The position numbers were made by a program, and so were the translations under genes. The notes below the pieces were generated by a model that was not told the DNA's origin, did not search any database, and worked only from the letters and a program-made list of their open reading frames with translations. A DNA stretch of 64,000 bases. Source: Larix kaempferi. Taxonomy: Eukaryota; Streptophyta; Pinopsida; Pinales; Pinaceae. Below are positions 47,556-58,183 of this stretch, piece after piece; the first letter of the stretch is position 1; each line of letters begins with the position of its first letter. The stretch is taken from the NCBI GenBank assembly GCA_027924585.1, contig BSBM01000125.1, forward strand, positions 4,159,001 to 4,223,000, written 5' to 3'.

Positions 47556-49180
47556 TATGCATATGTTCCATATTTTCTCTTATCTCCAAAACCCGGATCA
47601 GTAGGGGTCTTACTTAACTATTGATCCTCTTGCTCATCAACCCCTCCTCTAGTGTGCTACGTATTTTGACTTGTTTGTTTTTTCTGGCCTGAGGTTCCCT
47701 CCTGTTGATGTTCTTGTTACGAAGGATATGGCGAGATGTTTTTTGGTTCAGTGGGTAATTTCCATTCTGCCAGCCAGTCGTGTACCTAGCATCCATTTCT
47801 TCATGAGTCAACTTGAACTCACTGATTAAAAACTGTTGGTGTGGGTCTCTTCTTGCTTTCACATACATGTGGTGGGGCCCAGACTTGATCTTTGGCACAC
47901 TATGATATTTTTCCACAACAAATTCCTCAATGCATGGTATCTAAACCACATAATAGCACAATGCTTCCAGTTGCATATATAAAGAGATACTGATTTCCTG
48001 TCGATGGATCCTGATTTCAGAATACTACAAGTTTATATATCACGAGCCTTGTCATGGGATGATTGGTTTCATACCCTGATAATTTGTTGGCTCTTCCCAC
48101 CTGACAAATGAAATCAACAACAATAGCCATGACTATGTGAATGGAGATCCATTGTCCGGTGCATCCACACAATCCACAAGAAACTCAATAAGTAGAAAGG
48201 TGGCCCAATTCATTTGCACTCCTTGGGCACACTGCTCTTCTGCAACAATGACAGAATTAGTGACTTGTTTTGGTCGAACCTTACATAGTATCTTAGTGGC
48301 TAACACCTTTTCAACCAACCGAACATCTTAGTCGCTGATAGAGGCCACGTCGAAGCCTTTGTTGCTCTTCGACAAGTTATACTTTCCTTCATTCTAGTTG
48401 CGAGATCACAGTCTCTTTGTTTTTCAACAAAATACTGCGACGGGTCCAACCGAGCCGTAGGTAGGCCCGTAATCCTAGAAATTAAGTCTGTATCTATTGA
48501 CACCTTGGTTTCCAATCATATGCATCCTCCGTGCAGATAGAGTAAAAACTATTTCACACATGCGTTCACTTCCATAGTGCAACCAAAATGGGGAATATGT
48601 AGTAATGGTAAAAGACTGTCTCTAGCCACGCCAAGAGCCCACTGTTGTTGTTCCAATTCCATTGGATGACCTCCAGCTAAAAAAACATTCCTCATGTAGT
48701 GCATGTATTTAAATTCAGGAAACTTGGTAAGATCATGGTCAGCATATGACAGCTTCTGGATGTTTCTCAAAATATCACCATGTACCATGATTCCCTTTGG
48801 CATTGGAACGGTCTCCAACTAGTACTGCGCATTCTTTGGAAACTTCATTGGTTTCTCCCTCGAGTTCCATGGTGGGATATACTCTGGTATCATAGATGTA
48901 GAGGACAACATAGATGCTCCCACATCATGGCCCACCTTCGTTCTCAGATCTAGATTCAGATGGTTTGTATGACGTGTTTTCCTTGACACATTGATAGGAA
49001 TCTACAAAGAAAGAAATTCTGGCTGGTCGGGACTAGTAGAAATAGAGCCCAACATCGGAACTTCCTCTACAAATCCCTGAGCCTCACTACCAATTGATAA
49101 ACCAAATTTCATTCTAGTGAGTGTGCACTTACTCTCCACTCGATATGCTAAGGCTCGGCTTTGGTTAGCTCACTATGGTG
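47556..49180 (-). pseudogene. Extra ORF, N-terminal and middle part, unit 2
   Basis: Homologue of 34874-36560. Clear segments are SYADHDLTKFPEFKYMHYMR (single copy here), FGCTMEVNACVK, DLISRITGLPTARLDPSQYF, EQCAQGVQMNWATFLLIEFL and HEEMDARYTTGWQNGNYPLN. In the Ser-rich N-terminus it keeps a CGA (Arg) codon where unit 1 has TGA, which shows how that stop arose. A frameshift lies near 48384. It reads across the insertion point into 44633. Confidence 0.7.
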
Positions 49181-49790
49181 CAATCGCTCAAGTCACAATG
49201 AATAACGACAAAGGGAGGGGCTGTATTTTTAAGTTTACTCCCCGCATGTGATCTGTCTGTCATTCCCGATGAGAATTGAATGTACTTGATATTTTAATGA
49301 TGATGTTGGAAGCGGTATATCTATTCACACACTTTAGTCTTTTCAGCAATTAATACAAAAATCCCACTAGTGCAGCCACTAAAACCGTCATAAAAGAAAC
49401 AATAAATATGCAATAACTGCAACTTCGACTGATTGACTACTCCGAAGCTCCATTAGAGCAGACTGTGACAAACCACCAACTTCCTAAAGAAAACATAACT
49501 GTGACCTAAAAATAAGTTGGGGTATCCGAGTGACAAAAATAACACTTTGATAGATGGACTTCGACAGACCACCAAATTGACGCAACGGAAAGTTGGGGTT
49601 TCCTAACAACAAAAAATAGAAGTTCGACAAAATGAACCTGATAGAATAATTTCGACATACTAATAAATTTGGGTTTCTATTAAGCTCCAACAAAACTGTA
49701 CATCGACACAACTAACTACGACACAAAATAAACTTGGGGTTTCCAATTTTTTAGTTTTTTCACTATGTACAAGCATGTAATTAGACATCT
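49181..49790. repeat. Integrase-to-ORF spacer, unit 2
   Basis: Counterpart of 36561-37186, with the same GGAAACCCCAACTT / GTCGAAGT motif series. Confidence 0.55.
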
Positions 49791-50800
49791 TCACTCTGAC
49801 ACACCATGACTGTCCCTATAGGGTTTCATTCAATTTCCATTTACCAACCCTTGGAAGAGTTGACCATATAATTTTTGTAACTGCATTGTGCCTCCTTCTG
49901 TTATAAATTTAATAACATATGGCCCTAGCTAATGCATCCGTAACTTACCAGGATGTTTGAAAAATTTGTTGTCATAGAGAAGAACTAGATCTCCTCGTTT
50001 AAAGTGCTTCCTAGTAATATGGTGATCATGCCACGCTTTGTATCGATCTTTTTGCACCCACTAATGAAAAACTGCGACAAATATATCCTCTTCTAGATGG
50101 AGTAACTATGCCAACCTTCCTTTAACAGCTCTAGTATCAGACATGCCTGTGAAATAAACAATTCTTTAACTAGGTACAATATACTCCACGGTAATCACAA
50201 CCTCTTGTCCATATATGAACTTGAAAGGTGTATTACCTATCAAACTTTTACATGTCATTCTATAGGCCCACCAAATTGCAGGAATCCTCAGGTCCTAGTC
50301 GTTGTGGTTCACATTACATAATTTTGTTAGTACATGTTCCAGGATCTTATTGAATGCTTTGACAGTTCCATTTTATTGTGGATGGTATGGAGTACTCTTT
50401 CGATGGTAAAAATGGAATTATTCAGTGAGATCTTCTATAGTCTTATTAAAAAAAATTGCACCCTAATCACTCAATAAAACACGATGAAATCCAAACTTGG
50501 TGATGGAATTTTCATACAAAAATTGTGCAGTGGTCATAGCAGCGCAATCTCATGTTGGTGTAGCTTCATCCCATCATGTAAGATAACTTGTCATGGTAAT
50601 AATGTACCTCGCACCAACCCTTTTCCCTGGTGGGTTAATAGGTCGCACAAAATAAATAACCCACTTGTCGAAGGTCTACAACATAACTTGAGGCACCAGT
50701 GGAATTTCATCTCTCCTCGAAGGTTTCCCAACTCTTTCACATACATCACAGTTCTGACAATATTCTTTAGCATCCTTATATTTATATCGAAGTGAACCCT
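49791..50800 (-). pseudogene. Gypsy integrase, zinc finger to C-terminal domain
   Basis: Fuller version of the unit 1 integrase. From the high-coordinate end: KDAKEYCQNCDVCERVGKPS (the CC half of the HHCC finger, near 50740-50790), DKWVIYFVRPINPPGKRVGA (first catalytic Asp region), GFHRVLLSD (second), YHP..NGTVKAFNKILEHVL (Glu region), FKRGDLVLLYDNKFFKHPGK and LGPYVIKFITEGG (GPY/F domain), ending KPYRDSHGVSE at 49791. Several stops. The HH half of the finger (AHDGIVGGHYAGKSTTQ) is at 51.03-51.08 kb, separated by a 191-bp insertion. Confidence 0.9.
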
Positions 50801-50991
50801 CATTCAGGTTTATCTGCCACTATCACTACAAAACAGAAACAGGTAGAACCAGCCTAAGTATTTTCTTACAATCCATCGGTATTATTGCTAAGTAATAGTT
50901 ACTTCAAAGTAAAAAAGTAAAGATATTAAAGTAATAGTTCCAGGTGGCTATATCATTTAAACTGGAAAAATAGTTGAAATTGGGTCAATCA
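50801..50991. other. 191-bp insertion in the integrase zinc finger
   Basis: It separates the HH part (ending KVGFW) from the CC part (GSLRYKYKDAKEYC). It contains AAGTAATAGTT twice, 41 bp apart. On the minus strand it could be read as beginning GTGATTG with AG near its end, so an intron cannot be excluded. A small transposon or filler is as likely. Confidence 0.5.
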
Positions 50992-52662
50992 CCAGAACCC
51001 TACTTTTAAAATATTTTGCGTTGTGGATTTTCCTGCATAGTGGCCTCCCACTATCCCATCATGAGCCTTGGCTAAAATAATTGGTCACTTGTGCTCCAGA
51101 ATAAAACAACACAATACTTCATCCGGTCCTAACTTATACAACTAACTGGCTATCTACTGGTAGTCTGCATATTTAACAACCAACTGCTTCTTCTGGGAAG
51201 TTGTGTATCCATCTGGTGCTATTCCTATGGACAAAAATGTCACAATATCTTGAAATTAGTCATCAACCATTCTTACGGAAAATATCTGTGCATTTAGGAT
51301 ATTATCTTCTAAGTTATTCGGTTCTTTTCTTGTTTCCAACCTCGACAGATGGTTGGGAACCACATTCAACCTCCCAGGCTTGACAATGATCTCAAAGTCG
51401 TATTCCTAAAACACCAATAACCATCAACAGATCTCCCCCCCAACAATGGCTTGTTGAATAGGTACTTCAATGCAGAGTGGTCTGTAAACATCTTAAAATG
51501 ACCACCTAACACATAGTGCATAAAATTTTGTAATGCATACACGATGGAAAGTCCTTCCCTTTCTGTCATAGTATATTTTATTTCCATAGTGGACAGTTTC
51601 CTATTGGAAAATGAAATAGGATGGTCGATAGAACCCTCACCTAGATGAGCAAGCAAAACACCCAGAGAAACAGATGAATCATCGACATGGACATGAAATT
51701 ATTTTTTCCAGTCAGGAAACACCATAATAGGTGCTGTAACTATTTTATCCTTCAACGTGTCGTGGCGAGGCTCTTCTAGTAGTATTCATTCCAGTGAAAC
51801 TTTGCATCCTTCCTGAGTAATTTTTCCATTGGCATTGTGATCTGGGCATAGCCTTTTATAAATTTCTTGTAATATCTTGTGTAACCCATAGTTTTCCTCA
51901 ATTGTCAAACTAAAGTAGGTGGTGGCAGATCAACAATAATAGAAATCTTTGCAAGATCCGCTAACAAACCTTGCTTGCAAACGACATGTCCTAATAATAT
52001 TCTAAATGGAGCACATAATATGCATTTCTTCAAATTCAAAGAGATTTGATACTATCTACAACATTCTAACATCAACCTTAAAATTTCAATATGATTCTTA
52101 AGCAACCCATAAACGGTCCAATTATCAAAATACACTTCTAGAAACTTATGAATGAATTCCTTAAATGCAGTGCTACTACGTGTGAAAAAATTGCAGGGGT
52201 GTTTTTTAGGTTAGAAGGAATTACTGTGTATTGGAAGAATCCCCATTATGTCGAAAAGGTTGTTTAATGTCGGTCCTCCTTAGCAATATTTATTTGATGA
52301 TACCTAGAGAATCCATCTGTGAAAGAGTAGGATTCCTGCCCTCCAACATTTTCAAGCACTTCGTTTGTAAACAGAGTTGGAAAAGGATCATGTAGAAAAG
52401 CATCATTCAATTTCCACAAGTTGACACAAATCCTAGTCTCTCTAGTATTATTTTCTTGGACCACCATACGACTGATCCATTGTGATTCATCGACAGGATC
52501 AATGATACCTACGTCAAGCATTCTATCAAGCTCTGCTCTGAATTTTTCCTTATATCGTGGATTCAATATATATTGTATTTTATTAATCCACTTGGCGCCA
52601 AGTTTCAGTGGGATTTTCATTTCACCCAAGTCTCCAGCAATACCTTTCATTTCTGAAACTTT
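50992..52662 (-). pseudogene. Gypsy RT (palm onward) and RNase H
   Basis: The minus-strand polyprotein continues from the RT front at 54653. 52650-52264 is open: MKGIAGDLGEMKIPLKLGA, LNPRYKEKFRAELDRMLDVG and GGQESYSFTDGFSRYHQINI. The catalytic box near 52125 reads YFDN where the family has YFDD, so an Asp is lost. The connection has LNLKKCILCAPF. RNase H at 51366-51656 shows MEIKYTMTEREGLSIVYALQ and FKMFTDHSALKYLFNKPLLG. PGRLNVVPNHLSRLE and the HH part of the integrase finger follow. Frameshifts are common. The sequence closely follows a widespread plant Gypsy polyprotein type. Confidence 0.9.
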
Positions 52663-54245
52663 AATATACCTAATTTGGAAAATTACTCCATTTTAGCCAA
52701 TTTTCGAACCTTGGACTAGTGAAACCCAAATTATCCCAAATGTTTTCGAATTATATATGGAGGGGCTAGAGAGTTCTTAATAAATATTAATGAATCTATT
52801 AGACACTGATACATTCCTTAGAAACTCTCAGGGTTCGCAATTATCAAGGAGGAAGGAAGGGGAATAAAACCAGTTGAATTGGATAGTTGAAAACCTCACT
52901 AGACTAGTGACTTTTCAGACTTCCAAACACTGTATGGCCCTCCCTTTTTTATGATCTGATACTTGGAGCTTACGGAGGACCTCAAGGGAAACCCAATTGC
53001 AACATTATATTAGGTTGTAGGGTATTCTACAACTCCCATAAAAAAACAACAGGTTGTATGACATCAAAATAGTGAGAAAATGGTCAACAAGATCATAAAG
53101 TTTAATTCATAAAATTTTAGTAAGACTCCAAGGGTCCGCACACAAAAATTGGGTCATTAATATTACTTCATATTCATCTCAAAAAATAAGCTAAAACTCA
53201 GAAAATATCTGATATCAAAAAGATATAAAGTCATCACAAAAACACCATGTAAAACTAGTGAGGAAACTAGCTCGAAACTTGATTTTGCTTGAAGATATTA
53301 CATGGAATGTATGGTAATTCGACTTGTGGATATCATATGCAGTTCATTACAATTATATACATCAAATAACATGACAATGGAGTCAAAATATTAGTGACCG
53401 CAATATTTATGCAAGTATGAGTGCACCATCACACTTATAGATGGACATTTAGATAGTTTTGAGAGAAAGATAGTAGAGAAAGAAGATAAGACATGAACTC
53501 AAACTCAAAGGGGGCTCAAAACTGCATCAAAAAATCTCCATGAATCTCTATTAGGAGGTTTGAATTTCCTCTCCTCCAACTAACTTGGATAGGAATATTT
53601 CACCCAAGAAATTCATTCTAAGGCAGTGATGATGAACATCCACCATGCAAGGACAAGCTAATCTCTCCCAAATTTCAAGGATACAAATTAAAAATGACCA
53701 AAATATGCTCTCCTTTGTCATATTCCTCTTTTATTAACCTCATGTGGACTCCATACCTTGAATTCCCTCCAAGATTCTTCAATCAACTAGAGTTAGGGAG
53801 AGATTCTCATAGAAGACACTTGTCCACTTCTTTCTTGCATTCCTCTTCCCCAAATTCGAATGGGGAATCTTGGATGACCATAACTCCCCCATGCCCCCTC
53901 TTGGTGGCCATTTTTATCCCTTATATGTCACATGTGTCATAGGTCTGCAATCCGGTATGAATTTGTCATAGATTCTCCATCATTGTTGTCATAGATGCCC
54001 AATATTCTAGCTACAAGTGTCACAACTTCTCTATGATGTCTCTTCCTCTTCCATGGGAGTTAGTCTTCCACTCCAATTCAAACTTACAATATTCATCACA
54101 TGAATAATGCCTCTTCAACTCCTCCAAGTATGTTACCCTCCACCTTGAACTCGAATTGGTGAGAGAATGATGCCAAGTGTAGTGGGGAATCTTGCCACAT
54201 GTGGGTCCCACAACCTCTTATGTTCCCTCATGATCTAATGCCACC

Positions 54246-54301
<56 letters not shown>

Positions 54302-54652
54302 TATTGGACCCATTTTATGTGAATTTGTAATTCTAATGTCATTATGGGTCTTGCAGCTCCCTTATTCCAACTTTTGATGCTTCCACCCCCAACCTAGGGA
54401 ACTAGTAAGTTAGTGGCATTTTTACTCCATGATAGTTTATTTGGATGGGGACATTACACACTTTGAATTTTGTATTTTCTCTTTATGTGACCCACCTTGT
54501 CCATTTGGATGTAATTTTACATTATTACTAACTTGGGCATCATGCTTGGCAATTATTTGACTGTTGGCACCAATTGTACAAACTTTCATGAACATGGCCA
54601 AGTGGCTTAGGCCATTGTGACCCAATGCAAAATTTGGGGACATGAAAACTTA
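52658..54652 (-). mobile_element. 1985-bp solo LTR inside the RT gene
   Basis: Solo LTR 52663-54647, related to the LTRs at 2221-5042 and 9234-11442 (shared CTTCCACC...CTAGG, ATTGTGACCCAATG and GGGACATGA blocks). The flanks ACTTT (52658-52662) and ACTTA (54648-54652) differ at one base. Removing it rejoins FPTKF with SEMKGIAGDL in frame. Its termini have decayed. Confidence 0.85.
54246..54302. repeat. (TTA)n microsatellite
   Basis: About 19 TTA units inside the solo LTR. Confidence 0.95.
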
Positions 54653-55507
54653 GTAGGAAACCACTATTGAAATTCATGCAATAGTTCAACAATTTTTCCC
54701 ACCGTTTCTTCATCCCAGTAATATCCTATATTTTCAAACTTTGGATTTTCAGGAGAGCCTATATTCACCTTTTTTTATCTTGAACAACTTCATAAATTTA
54801 TCACATGTAATATTAGGCCCCTTTAGATCATGACTTCCTTCAGTTTCTGGAGTATGAATATCCCTCGGATCATCATCCTCTAGTCCTTCACGGATTTTAT
54901 AACACTCCATCGTTTTCTCTATTGTTGCAGTCCACTATGGTAGATTAAACACTGGTTCTGAAAGTTCTTAAAAAATATTTGGCTTGATAATCTGCAGAAC
55001 TGCATCTATTGTAGGACTTTCATCCTCATAGATGAATGTCTGTTTGAAACTCATTGTCATAGCATCTCAATCTGTAGTCCCTTGTCGAATTTCCAACGAT
55101 GTATACCAATTCCTTTGTATAGTATCAAGGGTATGAGTAAACATATGTACCCACTCTATCTTGGGTATATTCTTCCAGGCTGTATTACAAGTAGCTAAAT
55201 GACCAGCATGGCTAGTCAGTCCAGTATACTTTTCACCACTATAGGGAATTCCCTCACCGAAGTGAATTTCTAAATATATTCGACACTGCGACCAACCAGT
55301 TATATTTTTCTTATGTACATCCCACCGCCTCGCCGGAGTGGATTTAAGAGAGACATACAAGGCTAATAAGTTTGGTTGTTTAGGTACCTTATCTTCAATT
55401 TGATCATTAAACTTTTCCACATTGGGTAAACCTTCGTAAGTAGGAATATTACATACCTTTGTTCCAACCCAACACAGTGATTCTGTCACATGGGCACACC
55501 TTCTCAT
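54653..55507 (-). pseudogene. Gypsy pol: gag-like domain and RT approach
   Basis: Between protease and RT. 55507-55067 is open and reads RRCAHVTESLCWVGTKV, then WDVHKKNITGWSQCRIYLEI and WKNIPKIEWVHMFTHTLDTI...NWY. The last two recall the helical retrotransposon-gag domain but sit downstream of protease. It continues to 54653 with DESPTIDAVLQIIKPNIF and KFENIGYYWDEETVGKIVEL, then FPTKF at the solo LTR. I know similar polyproteins from plant Gypsy elements. The function of this internal gag-like domain is not known to me. Confidence 0.75.
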
Positions 55508-56355
55508 TGATACTTCATGTAATCTGTTATGCTAGTTTTCTAGAGCTTCACCAAAATCAGATGAACAGGAACTAACATTCCGCCAATTGAGCATGCCATG
55601 TGCTGTAGGATTGATATAGTCATTTATCCTGGATAATACAGTATAGATGTTGTCTATATCTTGAGCATCATAATCTCCTTTCACTGGTTCGACATAATGT
55701 TATCCCTCCAGTGGATATAGAGTTGCGACAACTCTAATCTATTCATTCTCAAATGTTACTATTCTCTTCTTAAAGTTGATAATGGTCTAATTCCCAATTG
55801 CACAATCTATCCGCAATAGTGCAGGATATGGATTAGTGTTATCGACAATTTTTATCACTTCAAAATTTGAAAAAGTTTGTAGTCCCTCCACTTTGACAGG
55901 GACCTCTGCCATTCTACCAAATGGTATAACTTTCTATTGATTGGCCAACCTTAACTAAATAGGAGACCATACTAGCTTTGGATTACCCAAATTTTCCCAT
56001 GTCTTTCTGGTTAGGATGTTCACATCTGAGCCCAAATTAAGATAACAAAATCCATGTTGTAGCCACCAATCTGCGCATTAAGTTGCATCTCCCGACTAGT
56101 ATTGATCTTTTTCTAAAAATGATTGACAACCCTTTCAGACCTCACTTCTTCCTCAGACTCCCCTATTAAATTTTTCAATTCCCTTAATGCATTCTCATCT
56201 TTAACCAAGGCTAAATTTTTTTTTAGGAAAGAATGAAGAGCACTTACCTTTCCTAGATTCTTCTTTGGTGCAAACCTATCGAAGCGAGGTGGCATGTCAT
56301 ATACTGGTCCTTCTTCAACAATGGGTGGTGGGGAGGATATAGATGAACCCTTCAT
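55508..56355 (-). pseudogene. Gypsy aspartic protease region
   Basis: 56355-56113 is open (RFAPKKNLGKVSALHSFLKK, a linker). Then LNAQIGGYNMDFVIL leads into the active-site strand; the region usually reading DLGSDVN is split by a one-base frameshift. It continues VWSPI, NTNPYPALLRIDCAIGN and YVEPV near 55.68-55.98 kb, matching the family's retropepsin and its C-terminal extension. Several stops. It would process the polyprotein. It lies between gag and the second gag-like domain. Confidence 0.75.
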
Positions 56356-57868
56356 AAATTTGTTATGAGATTCAAAGAATATGTCCTTTTCATTTGAACA
56401 TCAAACTGTGGTGGCTTCTGAGCTACTGGACTTACTCTTAGATCTCTCAGATTATTATAACTGTTCGTATTCCACTCGTTGTAGCTCCACCTCTTGTTAC
56501 TACTACGACAACAGGATGATTCAGTTTCGGTTCTACTAAAATATTTTGTACATTTTGATTATGATTCTGGTTCTGATTCTGATTTTTCTTCGCCTACCAT
56601 TCCGCGATAATCTATAGACAGTCTTCAATGGTATGATCTAGTTCTCTACAATATGTGCAAGTCATGGCAATATGTGGACACTCTCGACCATAATTTCCAA
56701 GTGTACCACAATTATAACATATGACTTGCCCTCTACACCTAAAAAATCTCCCTAGTACATAGCCTCTGAATCTACCTCGTGGTTGATTGAATTGCACATC
56801 ACTTCTCTTAGCTTGACCTTCTCCCTTCATAAGAAATGTATCTATAGTGCGTTCAATGAGCAACTAATATGCTCGAAATTTTTTCTCATCATGTCCGACA
56901 GAGAAACATAAATTACACCATAAATTCTGAGGAGTACTCACCATATTCTGTAATAAGTAGTTTTCTTCTAGTCGATGTACTTTAGTTTAACAAATTCTAC
57001 ACCATACAATAGGATTTAATGGACTCATATTACTAGCATTGAGATAATCATGAAATATTGTCCATTGGCCTTTAGAATGTGCATCTTCTTTGCATCTAGT
57101 GCACCAAACAACTTCTCGCTTTTCTTTACCTTTCTTGATCTCTTGAATCTGAATAGACAAGTTTGCTAGCTATGACTGGATTTGAGGCATATTAGATCCA
57201 GTCTCTTCGACAGGCGATGCTTCTAAATTCATATCCAATTCTAAGGCTTCTTTCTGTGTCAGGATCTTCTGTTGCATGAGTGGGATTGTAATATGGGGTT
57301 GTAACGTAGTGACGAACCATTCCTTATGTTGTAAATCATTCATCGGAAAGCTTGAAAGAGACATTAAATTTTTAAACCACTGGTCGAAGTCCCAAATGGA
57401 TTCATTCGGCACTTGCTGGATCTCCTTCAATTCGGTAATGCACTGAGATTCAGACTTTGGATTATTGAATTCAGTCTTCAATTCATCCTTGACCTCTACT
57501 AAGGTCTTTGCAGGTTGAGTGCAAAGACCCTAAAATTCTAATGCATGAATCCTAAAATTCGTGATCAACTAAGCCAGCATGACGTTGTCATATTGTACTT
57601 GTTTTATAGTCCATACTGCATTGCATAAAAACCAGTGTTGTTTTGGATCTTCAGATCCATTCCCATTAAAAATAGGCAAATCCATTTCATCCCTAGCCAT
57701 TCTGGGCCTCTAGGGTCTTGGATAATTCACTACTAATGGAACACTACTTGGAGCCTTCCCACTTGTCAAAGTATTATTCTGACGATTGACACCAATTTGA
57801 ATAGATTAAAATAAATATGAAGAATTACGAGGTCTTACATCAATCTCCTGGTATGTACGTGGGGTCAT
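56356..57868 (-). pseudogene. Gypsy gag with zinc knuckles
   Basis: Likely start is ATG at 57868 (MTPRTYQEIDVRPRN), although the frame is readable further upstream (DEDSSDKYDEYHLIYKE). Capsid segments are MARDEMDLPIFNGNGSEDPK at about 57.69 kb and ESIWDFDQWFKNLMSL at about 57.40 kb. Three Cys-rich stretches follow near 57.1-56.9 kb, then CYNCGTLGNYGRECP (His replaced by Asn) and CTYCRELDHTIEDC, a perfect C-X2-C-X4-H-X4-C knuckle, at 56612-56730. It would bind element RNA and build the particle. A few stops break it. It is in order with protease and RT downstream. Confidence 0.85.
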
Positions 57869-58183
57869 GGGTATGTGACAGCCTCAGGTCTGGAACTATT
57901 CTACAGATCCTTCTTATTCCTTGTAAATGAGATGGTACTCATCGTATTTGTCACTAGAATCCTCATCGAGATATGGAACTGGTTCGTAGTCTCTCCTTTC
58001 ATTCGCACTGCAACCCTTCTTTCATGTCACAATTCTTCTCCTCTTATTTCACTGAAACCATCTCCCACTTTGCAGAAATCCACACTCTTCATCTGATTCA
58101 ATTTATTCTCCCCTTATCAATTCATATCATCCCATTTATCCATCTAGACCCTCCTCCATACAATACCCATGCCCACCTGTTTA
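57869..58183. other. Short spacer between the type-A LTR and Gypsy gag
   Basis: About 315 bp that may be the gag 5' untranslated or early coding region. I cannot find a primer binding site at the LTR edge near 58184. Confidence 0.5.

Larger units (their letters stand above)
38118..50640. repeat. Large tandem duplication, unit 2 (~12.5 kb including insertion)
   Basis: Same order as unit 1. It is longer because of a 2.9-kb Copia-type element at 44634-47550. At its right end it runs without a break into the rest of the Gypsy polyprotein, so this is the original locus and unit 1 the extra copy, or the duplication extended leftward from here. Divergence from unit 1 is a few percent by eye. Confidence 0.9.
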
